In this document: positions 11,693-20,917 of the stretch, one piece after another
Layout: each line of letters starts with the position of its first letter
Position numbering within the stretch: position 1 is the stretch's first letter
Source of the DNA: CBDCME01 sp965218865
GTDB lineage: Bacteria > Pseudomonadota > Alphaproteobacteria > JAAXGF01
DNA: 64,000 nucleotides
Direction of reading: 5' to 3'
NCBI GenBank assembly: GCA_965218865.1
Contig: CBDCME010000076.1
Coordinates: forward strand, 124,001 to 188,000
Position numbers and translations under genes: made by a program
The notes under the pieces: generated by a model
Seen by the model: only the letters and a program-made list of their open reading frames with translations
What the model was told of the DNA's origin: nothing
Databases searched by the model: none

Positions 11693-13831
11693 TGCGCGAT
11701 CCCCGACAGGGCCGACAAAGGCCCCTCGTCCTAGTCGTCGATGACGACATGATGCAACGCGTCCTGGCTCGGGAAGCGTTGGAGGTGGCTGGGTTCGACA
11801 TCGAGGAGGCCGAGCACGGCCGAAAGGCCCTTCGGATCATCGGAGACGTGTTTCCGGACCTCATGATGCTCGATGTCATCATGCCGGAGCTCGACGGCTT
11901 CGCCGTCTGTACCCTACTCAGGAGCGATCCCGCCCTGATGCACATCCCGGTGCTGATGGTGACCGGACTGGACGACGGGGAATCAATCGAACGCGCGTTC
12001 AAGGTGGGGGCAACGGACTTCCTGACCAAGCCGATCAACTGGTCGCTCCTGGGCTATCACGTGAAATACATGCTCCGGGCGAGCAACATGGAAAACCAAC
12101 TGCGGAACGCACGGGAACGCTTGCACCATCTTCTCACCTCGAGTCCGGCCGTCATTCACACCTGCAAGCCTGACGACGATTTTCAGACGACCTACGTGAG
12201 CGAGAACGTCGAGCGGAAGTTCGGGATCGACCCGAATGAATTCGATCGGGATCCGAATCTGTGGGAAAAATGCATCCACTCGGACGACCTCTCGAACGTC
12301 CTGAATTCCAAGCGGCGCGTCGTCGAGGACGGGTCGGCCCGGGCCGAATATCGCTTCCGGCGAAACGACGGCGTTTACCGTTGGGTGAGCGACGAGAGGC
12401 GTTTGATCAAGGATGAGAACGGAAAACCGCAAGAATTGTTGGGGTGTCTGGTCGACATCACGGAAGTGAAGGAACAGCAGGAGCGACTGGAACGCCTGGC
12501 CCTGTACGATTCCTTGACCGATCTACCCAACCGCACACTGCTCACCGATCGCCTGTCGCACGCTTTGCAGCAGGCGAAACGCGAGGGCGAGCCCCTTGCC
12601 CTTCTCTTGCTTGATCTGGAAAAATTCAAGGATATCAACGACGTCTCCGGGCACCATCTCGGAGACATGGTGTTGCGCGCGGTCGCCCAACGTCTCGTCG
12701 AGCCGCTTCGCGAATCCGATACCATCGCTCGCCTCGGGGGGGGGGGACGAGTTCGCCGTCGTGCTCTCCGCCGTTTCCGATCTTCCGCGCGCGAAACGGG
12801 TCGCCCAGAGACTCCTGAAAGCCCTCGAACCACCGTTCGAAATCGGAGAATTGTCCCTCAATGTCGGTATCACCATCGGTATCGCGTTGTATCCCGACCA
12901 CGCCGAAGAGGAATCAAAACTCCTGGAGTGCGCGGACGTTGCCATGTACGCGGCGAAACCGACCGATATCTCGGTTTCGGTTTATGACCCGAAAAACGAT
13001 GAGAGAAGCGTGCGGCGCCTCACCTTGTCCGGCGAACTTCGCCGCGCCATCGAGGGGGACCAACTCGCGCTCCATTACCAGCCCAAGATCGAGATGGCGA
13101 CCGGCAGGGTGCGCGGCGCGGAAGCCTTGTCGCGTTGGTTTCACCCGACCCAAGGTTTCATTCCCCCCGACCAATTCATCGCTCACGCCGAACGGATAGG
13201 CCTCATCGGTCCGCTGACCTCTTGGGCATTCGATAAGGCCCTCGGTCAACTCGCCCAGTGGCTGCGCCAGGGACACGACCTCGATATCGCCGTCAACGTC
13301 TCCGCCATAAGCCTCCAGGGCCACGACCTGCCGAATCAGATCAGCGGTCTTCTTCGCGAGTGGGATATCGAACCGCGCCGTTTGACCCTCGAGATCACTG
13401 AGAGCGCCATCATGAACGATCCGGTGAATGCGCTGAAGATCGCGACCGAGCTCCATGATATCGGCTTGCGCCTTTCCATCGACGATTTCGGCACCGGGTA
13501 CTCCTCGCTCGCCTACCTCGAGCGCTTGCCGGTCGATGAACTCAAAATCGACAGATCCTTCGTCATGCACATGAGCCGGAGCGAGAACGACGCGGTGATC
13601 GTGCGATCGGTGATCGACCTCGCCCACAACCTCGGCCTCAAGGTCGTGGCCGAGGGCATCGAAAACAAGGAGCACATGGATTTGTTGCGCGAACTCGGCT
13701 GCGACATTGGCCAGGGCTACTTCATCACCCGACCGATGGACAACGCGAATTGGCTGGAATTTGTGGAATCGGCACCCCACGGTACGGGCACCGTGGCCAA
13801 ACCCCCGCCCCAGAAGGCCGCCAGCGCCTGA
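11692..13831 (+). CDS. Response regulator with REC-PAS-GGDEF-EAL domains (c-di-GMP turnover), frameshifted in the GGDEF motif
   Basis: An N-terminal receiver domain (LVVDDDMMQRV; phospho-Asp61 in MMLDVIMPELDG; KP in FLTKPIN) is followed by a PAS domain at about 120-255 with a typical DITE end, then GGDEF beginning YDSLTDLPNR. The frame breaks exactly at the signature: an 11-G run at 12736-12746 precedes GACGAGTTC (DEF). RLGGDEF would need seven G, and ten would give LGGGDEF. The second part continues in another frame with the rest of GGDEF and an EAL domain (GAEALSRW, NVSAISLQ, LEITESAIM, IDDFGTGYSS, DELKIDRSFV, VAEGIEN), so the phosphodiesterase residues look intact. It overlaps the Amt-kinase stop by one base and is its probable phosphorelay output. 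Confidence 0.87.
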
Positions 13832-14059
13832 ACGGCATTACTTCGGAAGTTTAACCCCCAAACGCCGATTAGAAAATTGCACATCCGGTGCGGCCCCGGC
13901 TATGTTCTCGCCACGCGAATCCTATGCGCGACCGTACTCACATGGTCAGTCTCACCAATCAAAGAGACGAATTCATGAAAGAATTCGGCCTTAGAATCGC
14001 ACTTTGCGTCGTTGGGGTCGCAATTTCACTTACGGGAATTGAGGTCATGCTCTCGGTAG

Positions 14060-15623
14060 TCGTCCGTGAAGAACCCTGATTTCAAGCTGAAGCGGCGATT
14101 GGGTTTGCGGTGGGGTGCGAGATGTCGCTGAGGAGCGCGGCCAGGATTTGGACAAACAAACGCCTCAGCCATTTGAGGACAAGGCGGTAGTTGTAGCCGG
14201 CGCCGGCGAGGATGGCGTTGATCTTGTCGCCGTCGCGGCCTTTGAGGAAGTTGCGCCCCAGCCTGCCATCGCTCTTGAGATGTCCGATCACGGCCTCGAC
14301 GGCGGAGCGCCGCCTGAGCTCCTTCTTGATCGTCGGCGTGATGCCGCGTTTCTGGCCTGATCTAAAGACGCGGTGTTTGTTGGGGTAATCGTGGCCCTGG
14401 TATCCCTTGTCGACATAGATGCGCTCGGCCGATATCCCCGTCCAGCGTTCCATCTCTTCGATCACCTGCCTCAAGGTGTGGCCATCATAGGGATTGCCGT
14501 GGAAGGCCTTGACGTGGGCGACGAACTGGCCGCCGGGGGGGCGGGAATTGGTCGCCGCCACGGAGACCTTGCAGCCGAACTCGTACGGCTTGTGCGCCTT
14601 CCCTTTGCCGATGCATTCGACCTCGGGCGCGTGGAGCGAATAGACCTTGGGCAAGGGGTCGCGCCGCTTCTGGGTCGACACCCGCTCGGCCAGCCACAAG
14701 GGGCGGCGGAAGGTATCCCGTAGGCTCTCCTCCTGGGCCGTCTTGCGGCGGATGTCGCGGACGGTGCGCCCGAGATAGGTCTTGAGCTTGCGCAGGGCCT
14801 TGTTGGCCCGCTTGTGCTGTTTGGCATGGCGGTAGCGGCCTTGCATGATCAACGCCCTCTTGCCCAGGCGGGTATAGGACTGACGCAGGGCAATGCCGTG
14901 CTCCCGTGCCAGTCGCACCAGCCGCTCGCGGGCTCGTTGCATCAGTTTGGCGGCGGTCGGAAAGGCAATCGCCTTCTCTTGTACGGTGGTGTCCACCGTC
15001 ACCCGCTCGAGGTCCTTCTCCCGCAGCGCCCCCACCCGGTGGGCCACGGCCAGGCTCTCCTGGAATACCTTCTCCAAACCTTCCGGCCCGATCCGGTCCC
15101 GCCACCGGGTCATCGACGAGCGCTCCATGGGCAGCTCATGCTGAAAGTACTCTTCGCCGCAGAAGCACTGGAAGTATGGGTCGTAGACCCAGCGCTCGCA
15201 GACCTCCTCATCCGAGAGATCGAACATATGCTTGAGGATGTGCAGCCCAACCATCAACCGCGTCGGGACCCCCGGCCGACCCTCCTCCGAATACAAGGCT
15301 TCATAGGTCTCGTCGAAGAAAGTCCACGCGATCCGGCCCCCCAACACCACCAACTCGTGGCGCAGGTTGATGATGTTTTCGAACCGCGAGCGGAACAGGT
15401 CCTCTATTCCCGATGACACCTTGCGCGATGGCTTCATCACAGTTCTCCAATCCCAATCGACGGGAGCAGAGAATCACGTTCCGCAACGGAAGGGAATCCC
15501 CAAAATCAATTATTTCAAATCACAAGCTTTTCAGGCCCAAAACCCGTTTTCTTGCAAATCCGATTACTTCGCCAAACCGAAAGAGCTACCAACATCAGCC
15601 GCTTACGCGTTCTTCACGGGCGA
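14060..15623 (-). mobile_element. IS5-like insertion sequence (about 1564 bp) with 8-bp target duplication
   Basis: The terminal inverted repeats are TCGTCCGTGAAGAAC at 14060-14074 and the complement of TCGCCCGTGAAGAAC at 15609-15623 (14 of 15 match). The element is flanked by CTCGGTAG at 14052-14059 and 15624-15631. Deleting it and one repeat restores the SGNH-hydrolase frame. The transposase lies on the minus strand. The 8-bp duplication fits some IS5-family groups better than the 4 bp of IS5 itself, so the subgroup is uncertain. Confidence 0.85.
14082..15440 (-). CDS. IS5/IS4-superfamily DDE transposase
   Basis: The intact 452-residue protein starts MMKPSRKVSSGIEDLF. It has the N-terminal DUF772-type domain (RLMVGLHILKHMFDLSDEEVCERWVYDPYFQCFCG) of IS5-group transposases, then a DDE domain: VTVDTTVQEKAIAFPT (first Asp), RIYVDKGYQGHDY (second Asp) and the Y-(2)-R-(3)-E-(6)-K-like region RRRSAVEAVIGHLKSDGRLGR (Glu). 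An unusually basic stretch separates the first two catalytic Asp. It fills most of the element and ends just inside the left repeat. It looks functional. Confidence 0.9.
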   Translation of the reverse strand: MMKPSRKVSSGIEDLFRSRFENIINLRHELVVLGGRIAWTFFDETYEALYSEEGRPGVPTRLMVGLHILKHMFDLSDEEVCERWVYDPYFQCFCGEEYFQHELPMERSSMTRWRDRIGPEGLEKVFQESLAVAHRVGALREKDLERVTVDTTVQEKAIAFPTAAKLMQRARERLVRLAREHGIALRQSYTRLGKRALIMQGRYRHAKQHKRANKALRKLKTYLGRTVRDIRRKTAQEESLRDTFRRPLWLAERVSTQKRRDPLPKVYSLHAPEVECIGKGKAHKPYEFGCKVSVAATNSRPPGGQFVAHVKAFHGNPYDGHTLRQVIEEMERWTGISAERIYVDKGYQGHDYPNKHRVFRSGQKRGITPTIKKELRRRSAVEAVIGHLKSDGRLGRNFLKGRDGDKINAILAGAGYNYRLVLKWLRRLFVQILAALLSDISHPTANPIAASA

Positions 15624-15746
15624 CTCGGTAGTGTGGCCAGTCTGGTATCACGCCCCCTCCTCGGGAACACACGCTGACGACGGTATCCGCCGCTATTTAC
15701 ATCGCCGCTCCGACGTCCCTGGCCTGAGTTACGAGCTGACTCCTAA

Positions 15747-16913
15747 TGCCAACCGCCCCAGAGTTTGACTCGCGCAAAGGTTTACACGCTAGGTTTTGTG
15801 TGATTCAAGGTTGTTGGCAACAAGGGAGTGTGTTCAATGCCAACGATTCCTTTGCGAAACGACTTTGATGCTGAAAGAGTCCGTGTTCTTGCGGCACGGA
15901 GCGATGATGGGAACCAGGCGCGACGGCTTTTGTCGATGGCGGCCATCTACGATGGGATGGATCGAGCGTGCGCGGCGGGTATTGGCGGCATGGATCGGCA
16001 GACGTTGCGGGACTGGGTTCACCGGTTCAACGCGGGAGGTCCGGCCGGTCTGATCGACCGCAAGCCGAACGGGGCGTTGCGTCGGTTGACGCCGTCGCAA
16101 ATGGCGGCGCTTTCGCGGGCTATCGAGGCCGGTCCCGATCCCGAACGGGATGGGGTCGTGCGCTGGCGCTGCATCGATCTCAAGCAACTGATCCGAACGC
16201 GCTTCGGCGTGGACTATCACGAGCGGAGCGTCGGCAAGCTGCTGGCCGCGCTCGGGTTCTCGCATATTTCCGCGCGCCCGCGCCACGTCGGCCAGGATGC
16301 GCGGGCACAGGAGGAATTTAAAAAAAGTTTTCCCGAACACTTGGCGAAAATCGTAGCGGCACAGCCACCGGACACGCCCATCGAGGTTTGGTTTCAAGAT
16401 GAAATGCGCGTCGGCCAGAAGAACAGCCTGGTGCGCCAGTGGGCCCCAAAGGGATCGCGCCCGCGCCAGGTCAAGGACCTACGGACCTCTTCGGCGTATC
16501 TCTTCGGCGCCATCTGCCCCGAGCGCGGTGAGGGCGCGGCGCTGGTCATGCCGCGCGCCAATACTGAAGCCATGGACCTGCATCTCGAGGAAATCAGCCG
16601 GGCCGTTGCCCCAAACGCCCATGCCGTCGTGCTGCTCGACCAAGCCGCATGGCACACCACTGCCAAACTCGGCATCCCGGAGAACATCTCCCTCGTGCCT
16701 TTGCCACCCAAGTCCCCGGAGCTCAATCCCGCCGAAAATGTCTGGCAATACCTCCGCCAGAACTGGCTCTCCAATCGTGTCTTCGACTCCTATGAAGCCA
16801 TCGTCGAGGCTTCTTGCCAAGCCTGGAACAACCTGACCGACCAACCTTGGAAGATCATGTCCATCGGCCTCAGAGCGTGGGCTCGCACAAGGCAATGTTA
16901 AGGGCGGTTGGTA
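15747..16913 (+). mobile_element. IS630-family insertion sequence, copy 2 (1167 bp, intact gene)
   Basis: The right end is GGGCGGTTGGTA at 16902-16913; the left end at 15747 differs from its mirror image only by TG in place of TA. TAA flanks both sides (15744-15746, 16914-16916). Excision together with one TAA restores the SGNH-hydrolase frame (CCT AAC TTG GAT). Orientation is the same as copy 1, and the sequence is nearly identical over the full length. Confidence 0.9.
15837..16901 (+). CDS. IS630 family transposase (intact)
   Basis: Starting at ATG 15837 the protein has 354 residues. It has an N-terminal helix-turn-helix region (LRDWVHRFNAGGPAGL), a winged-helix linker (YHERSVGKLLAALGFSH) and the DDE_3 domain: VWFQDEMRVGQKN with the first Asp, VLLDQAAWHT with the second, and LPPKSPELNPAENVWQ with the Glu. 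The seven-A run at 16320-16326 is in frame (EFKKSFPE). It ends a few bases inside the right repeat. This copy probably supplies transposase for both elements. Confidence 0.93.
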   Translation: MPTIPLRNDFDAERVRVLAARSDDGNQARRLLSMAAIYDGMDRACAAGIGGMDRQTLRDWVHRFNAGGPAGLIDRKPNGALRRLTPSQMAALSRAIEAGPDPERDGVVRWRCIDLKQLIRTRFGVDYHERSVGKLLAALGFSHISARPRHVGQDARAQEEFKKSFPEHLAKIVAAQPPDTPIEVWFQDEMRVGQKNSLVRQWAPKGSRPRQVKDLRTSSAYLFGAICPERGEGAALVMPRANTEAMDLHLEEISRAVAPNAHAVVLLDQAAWHTTAKLGIPENISLVPLPPKSPELNPAENVWQYLRQNWLSNRVFDSYEAIVEASCQAWNNLTDQPWKIMSIGLRAWARTRQC

Positions 16914-17118
16914 TAACTTGGATTTGGAGACCAGGATCGGTCGTATTGTCACGAATAGCCACGGCATGCGTGACGCGGAACCCTTGCCCTCGGACCTACC
17001 CGGCCTGATTCGTATCGTCTGTATCGGTGATTCGGTCACGTTCGGATATGGCGTCAAAGGCGAAGAGGCGTTTCCGAACGTTCTCGAAGCACTTCTGCAG
17101 CGGACGGTCCCGCTGGAT

Positions 17119-18100
17119 TCACATCTCAAGTGCAACACCGAGGTTTATGAGGAAGGCCTCGGCGGGAGTTTTGAAACCGAGGCATTTTCTGGGTGTGGAA
17201 TTGAGGCACCAGGTGAGGTCGTCGACGTCACGGGGTGTGTAGTCGGTGATGTTGGTTTTGCGGGGCATATCTCGTCGGAGTAAGCCGTTGGTGTTCTCGA
17301 TGGTGCCGCGCTGCCATGGCGAGTGGGGATCGCAGAAATAGGCGTGTAAACCGAGTTGGTTCTCCAGTTCGCGATGGCCGGCGAATTCGGAGCCGTTGTC
17401 GAAAGTGATGGTCTGGCGGGCGCGGTCGGGAAGGCAGCCGAGGCTCGCCTGCACGGCCTCGCGGGTTTCCCGCGCGGTTTTGCTTTCCAAACAAGCAGTG
17501 AGCGTGAAACGAGTCATGCGTTCACACAGGGTCAGCAGGTTGGCCCGCTGGGTGCGGAACTGCATCAGGTCTCCTTCCCAATGCCCGAATTCTTCGCGCG
17601 AGGCCACGGTTTCCGGGCGTTGCGCGATCGGACGGCGGTTGGGGATCGGTTCCCGGCGGCGCTTGAAATAGCGCCGTCCCTGCCCCCGGGTTTAACCCGG
17701 GGCAAGAAACGATACAGCCTTTCCGGGCGCACCTTGGTCCGGTAGATGAAGCGGTAGATTGTCTCGGGGCTCACGGTGTGCTCTGATCCGTCGAGCTTGA
17801 GCCTGCCGGCAATCTGCTCCGGCGACCATCCCTTGAGCGAAGTCGGTCGCGGACCCAGTCGCCGAGCCGGCTCAGGCGCTCGATCCGCGATACCCTCCGA
17901 CACCGCGATAGGGCGATACGTTCCGCCGATGCTGCCTTGTAGCCGCCCTTGGGCAGCGAATTCCGCTTCAACTCACGCCAAATGGTGGTCGGGTGCCGGC
18001 CCATCAGGCGAGCAATTTCGCGACGAGATTTACCGGCTTCATGAAGCCAGTAAATCTCAATTCGATCGTCAAATACGAGCTGATCATATTGTGTTCCCAT
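17119..18100 (-). pseudogene. IS30 family transposase with two frameshifts
   Basis: Three frames must be joined. 18100 to about 17840 encodes the HTH_38 region (DRIEIYWLHEAGKSRREIARLMGRHPTTIW...). About 17840 to 17690 encodes GWSPEQIAGRLKLDG and SPETIYRFIYR. About 17640 to 17119 encodes the rve/DDE part (FGHWEGDLM with the first Asp, TFDNGSEF with the second, SPWQRGTIENTNG with the Glu, then PRKCLGFKTPAEAF). These are the standard IS30 blocks in order. Two independent breaks make a real pseudogene more likely than for the other frameshifted genes here. Confidence 0.85.
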
Positions 18101-18140
18101 AGCAACTCCAGATCATACCGGTGTTGCACTTGGTTTGTGA
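17119..18140 (-). mobile_element. IS30-family insertion sequence, decayed
   Basis: Imperfect terminal repeats of 22 bp match at 19 positions: TCACA-NNN-CAAGTGCAACACCG at 17119-17140 and its complement at 18119-18140. The left repeat itself supplies the transposase stop codon. No clear target duplication flanks it; IS30 normally duplicates 2-3 bp. The SGNH-hydrolase fragment abuts the left end, but nothing recognisable as its continuation follows the right end, so a deletion is likely. Confidence 0.8.
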
Positions 18141-18250
18141 GTTTAGGCACGTGCAAAGCCGCCGCAAGTGTTCAAGGACTATTTTTTCAAAGTCTTCGGA
18201 CATTGTTGTCGATTAGCGAAAAGATTTCAGCGTAATGCGTCGGCGGCGCG

Positions 18251-19531
18251 TTATTGTTGTTCGATGCTCTTTAACATACGTTCCAGCCGTTGGACGACTT
18301 CTTCCTTTCTCGTCAGGACCGTATCGATGTTGACGGCCGCGACCTGGAGTTTGGCGTAGAGATTTTCCAAGGCCTTGACGGTTTGTTCGACTTCGGCGAC
18401 CCGGCTCGGGAGTCCACTCACGATTCCGTCGACGCGAGTCCGCGCTACCTCGCTTGCCACCGTGACCTCTTTGACTTTCCCTTCCATTCGCTGGAGGTGA
18501 TCTTCGCCTCGCGCACGGAGATCCGCGCCGATCTGCTCGCCGACAAGTTCTATTCGTTCGAGATCGTCGCCCTTGGCCCTTTGCAGTTCTTTTTCCAGCT
18601 CGGCACGCCTCGCTTCAATATTCCCAGCCTCGGCCTCCGTGCCCGCTAAACGGTCCCGCGCCGCGGCCAGAATCGTGTCCATCGCCGCGATCGTGGTTTC
18701 CTGTCGCGTCCGGACCTTGTGCAGTTCGCGGTTCGTGTCGCTAAGAACCTCGGTGGTTCTCGCCCGAAGATCTCGGCTCAGAGCCGCTTCCCGGACCTTG
18801 AGCTCCTCGTCCTGCCGGGCCCCGGCTTTCTCGAGATCGGCCCGCAGACCGGCCCCGAAGGCTTCGAGCTCGGCGCTGATTCCGCTCGCGAATGTCGTCA
18901 ATTCGTTACGTGATGTCCGGGCCTCCTTGGCGATCGCTTGCTGGTGATCCCGAGCGAGCTCGTCCAGCCTCCGTTGGAAGTCCGGCAAGGCCGTCGCCAA
19001 GCCGTCCCGAAGCGACTCGGCCAACCTCTCGGCTGCCCGCTCGCGGAGGGCATCCCGTTCCTCACCCGTGAGCGCCCCGAATGAATAGGGACCAAAATGA
19101 TTTTGGAAAAGACCGAACCAAACAAAAGGCACACCTATGATAAGAGTTGCGAAAGCCGCGGCAAAAGGCCATGAACGAAATATCTTCCTGTTTGTAATCA
19201 TACCGATTTCCATGTCGAAATATTCGATCATTTCGTCTTTCGAAATACCTTCCAATATATTTTTCGGTATCGATATGATCGACTGGCATTTGCGTTCGAT
19301 CTCCTTGGTGTCGCCTCCGGAGGTGTCGTCTCGGAGCGCTTTTGATTCCGCGATGATCCCCTCGATTTCCTTTTGCAGGTAGATCGCTTCCGGCAGCGCG
19401 TAACGCAGTGTGTCGCCGACCGCCGCGAGCCACAGTTCGAGCACGCGATCACCAGGATCTTCCAAGCTATCCAGGACCGATCCCCATTGCTGCTTGCTTG
19501 TCGGGTTCATCGACGTTGTTTCCCTTCTCAT
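18251..19531 (-). CDS. Hypothetical single-pass membrane protein with long coiled coil
   Basis: The 426-residue protein is not a family I recognise. Residues 1-115 form a soluble N-terminal region rich in acidic residues. A single hydrophobic span lies at about 121-142 (WPFAAAFATLIIGVPFVWFG). Residues 155-426 are almost entirely helical with heptad-like Leu/Ala/Glu/Arg spacing (for example RLAESLRDGLATALPDFQ), so a long coiled coil is expected. The start may be ATG 19531 or the downstream ATG at 19510 (MNPTSKQQW); an AAGGG lies between them. The region around the TM segment is AT-richer than its neighbours, which hints at transfer. It stands alone between the IS cluster and rarA. Confidence 0.7.
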   Translation of the reverse strand: MRRETTSMNPTSKQQWGSVLDSLEDPGDRVLELWLAAVGDTLRYALPEAIYLQKEIEGIIAESKALRDDTSGGDTKEIERKCQSIISIPKNILEGISKDEMIEYFDMEIGMITNRKIFRSWPFAAAFATLIIGVPFVWFGLFQNHFGPYSFGALTGEERDALRERAAERLAESLRDGLATALPDFQRRLDELARDHQQAIAKEARTSRNELTTFASGISAELEAFGAGLRADLEKAGARQDEELKVREAALSRDLRARTTEVLSDTNRELHKVRTRQETTIAAMDTILAAARDRLAGTEAEAGNIEARRAELEKELQRAKGDDLERIELVGEQIGADLRARGEDHLQRMEGKVKEVTVASEVARTRVDGIVSGLPSRVAEVEQTVKALENLYAKLQVAAVNIDTVLTRKEEVVQRLERMLKSIEQQ

Positions 19532-19588
19532 GCTTCGGGTTCGCCGCCTCGGGCGGCAAGGAAAAAATTTGATCCGGCGCGCCCCGAC

Positions 19589-20881
19589 CTAGGGCGTACT
19601 TCCCTCCCGCAATCTTCGCCAATAATCGAGGCGCTTGGCAATCTCCCGTTCGAACCCACGCGCGGCGGGCTTGTAATATCTCTCTCGTTTCATGCCCTCG
19701 GGAAAATAGTCCTGCCCCGAAAAACCCTCGGGCGTATCGTGATCATAAACGTAGCCGTCCCCGTAACCGAGCCGTTTCATCAAACGTGTCGGGGCATTGA
19801 GGATATGTTTCGGCGGCATCAGGGAACCTTGCGCGCGGGCGTCGCGCTCGGCGGCACCGAAGGCTCGGTAGACTGCGTTGGATTTGGGGGCCGCCCCGAG
19901 ATAAATCACGCACTGGGCCAGGGCCAATTCGCCCTCTGGCGTGCCGAGGAAATGGTAGGCGTCTTTCGCCGCGACGGCCTGGACAAGGGCCTGGGGGTCG
20001 GCTAGGCCGACGTCCTCGACCGCGAATCAAACCAGCCGCCGGGCAATGAACAAGGGGTCCTCTCCGCCGGCGAGCATGCGCGCCAACCAATAAAGCGCGG
20101 CGTCGCCGTCGGAGCCGCGCAACGACTTGTGCAGGGCGCTGATGAGATTGTAATGACCCTCGGAAGACTTGTCGTACAGAGGCACGCGCCGACGCAGCTT
20201 TTCGGCTAGGCCGGCCGGATCGAGCGCCGCCGATTCCGGGGCGAGCTGAAACAATTCCTCGACGAGATTGAGAAGGAAACGTCCGTCGCCATCAGCCATC
20301 ACGCAGAGAACGTGCCTCGACTCGGGGGTCAAGGCCAGGGAACGGCCCAGGTTGGCCTCGGCGCGTTCCATCAGCCTTTCGAGAGCGGCCACGTCGAGGC
20401 GATGGAGAACCAGGACCTGGCAACGCGAGAGCAGCGCGCCAATAAGTTCGAACGAAGGATTCTCGGTCGTTGCGCCGACGAGAACGACGGTGCCGTCCTC
20501 GACATACGGGAGAAATCCGTCCTGCTGGCTGCGATTGAAACGGTGAATTTCGTCGACGAACAGAAGCGTGCCCTGCCCGGCGGCGCGCCGCTCCCGGGCC
20601 CGTTCGAACACCTTGCGCAGATCGGCGATGCCGGAAAACACGGCCGACAGCGGCTCAAAGGCAAGATTCGCGTGGCCTGCGAGCAGTCGCGCGATCGTCG
20701 TCTTGCCGCTCCCCGGAGGCCCCCAGAGCACTATCGAAGCCAGCCTTTCGGCCGCGATCATCCGGCCGATGGGTCCATCCGGAGCCAAAAGATGATCCTG
20801 TCCGATCACATAGATGAGGGTGTCGGGCCGCAAACGGTCAGCAAGGGGTCGGGGCGCCTGGCCTTCGAAAAGTGTTGTCAT
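19589..20881 (-). pseudogene. rarA: Replication-associated recombination protein A (AAA+ ATPase), one in-frame stop
   Basis: From ATG 20881 (MTTLFEGQAPRPLADRLRP) the protein matches RarA/MgsA/WRNIP1: Walker A GPPGSGKT, Walker B LFVDEIHRF, sensor 1 GATTENPSF, then LISALHKSLRGSD-ALYWLARMLAGGEDPLFIARR. A TGA at 20029-20027 interrupts it where CGA (Arg) is expected. The same frame continues FAVEDVGLADPQALV to the normal C-terminal tetramerisation domain (APKSNAVYRAF, NAPTRLMK, GYVYDHD, YYKPAARGFE). Total length of 430 codons fits the family. The frame on both sides is intact, so this is one C-to-T change or a base-call error. It follows rplQ closely, the usual alphaproteobacterial order. Confidence 0.9.
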
Positions 20882-20917
20882 GCATCGGCCGGCCAACGCG
20901 GCGCGAAGCGCGTGGGC

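Larger units (their letters stand above)
13975..17118 (+). pseudogene. SGNH/GDSL-hydrolase family gene split by three insertion sequences
   Basis: Three fragments read as one protein when the first two elements and one copy of each target repeat are removed. 13975-14059 gives a membrane anchor (MKEFGLRIALCVVGVAISL...). 15624-15746 continues as VWPVWYHAPSS and ends PGLSYELTPN. 16917-17118 continues as LDLETRIGRIVTNSHGMRD and then RIVCIGDSVTFGYGV, the GDS block of SGNH hydrolases. YELTPN followed by LD..., TNSHGMRD and GDSVTFG is the normal order of this membrane-anchored family. The 3' half, including the catalytic Asp-His block, is absent after the IS30-type element. The start could be the in-frame ATG at 13942 instead. 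Confidence 0.82.

Noticed and set aside
20027..20029. TGA recoded as a sense codon
   Set aside because: TGA ends many genes here, including adk, secY, rpmD overlaps and talC-like transaldolase, and tRNA-Trp has the standard CCA anticodon.
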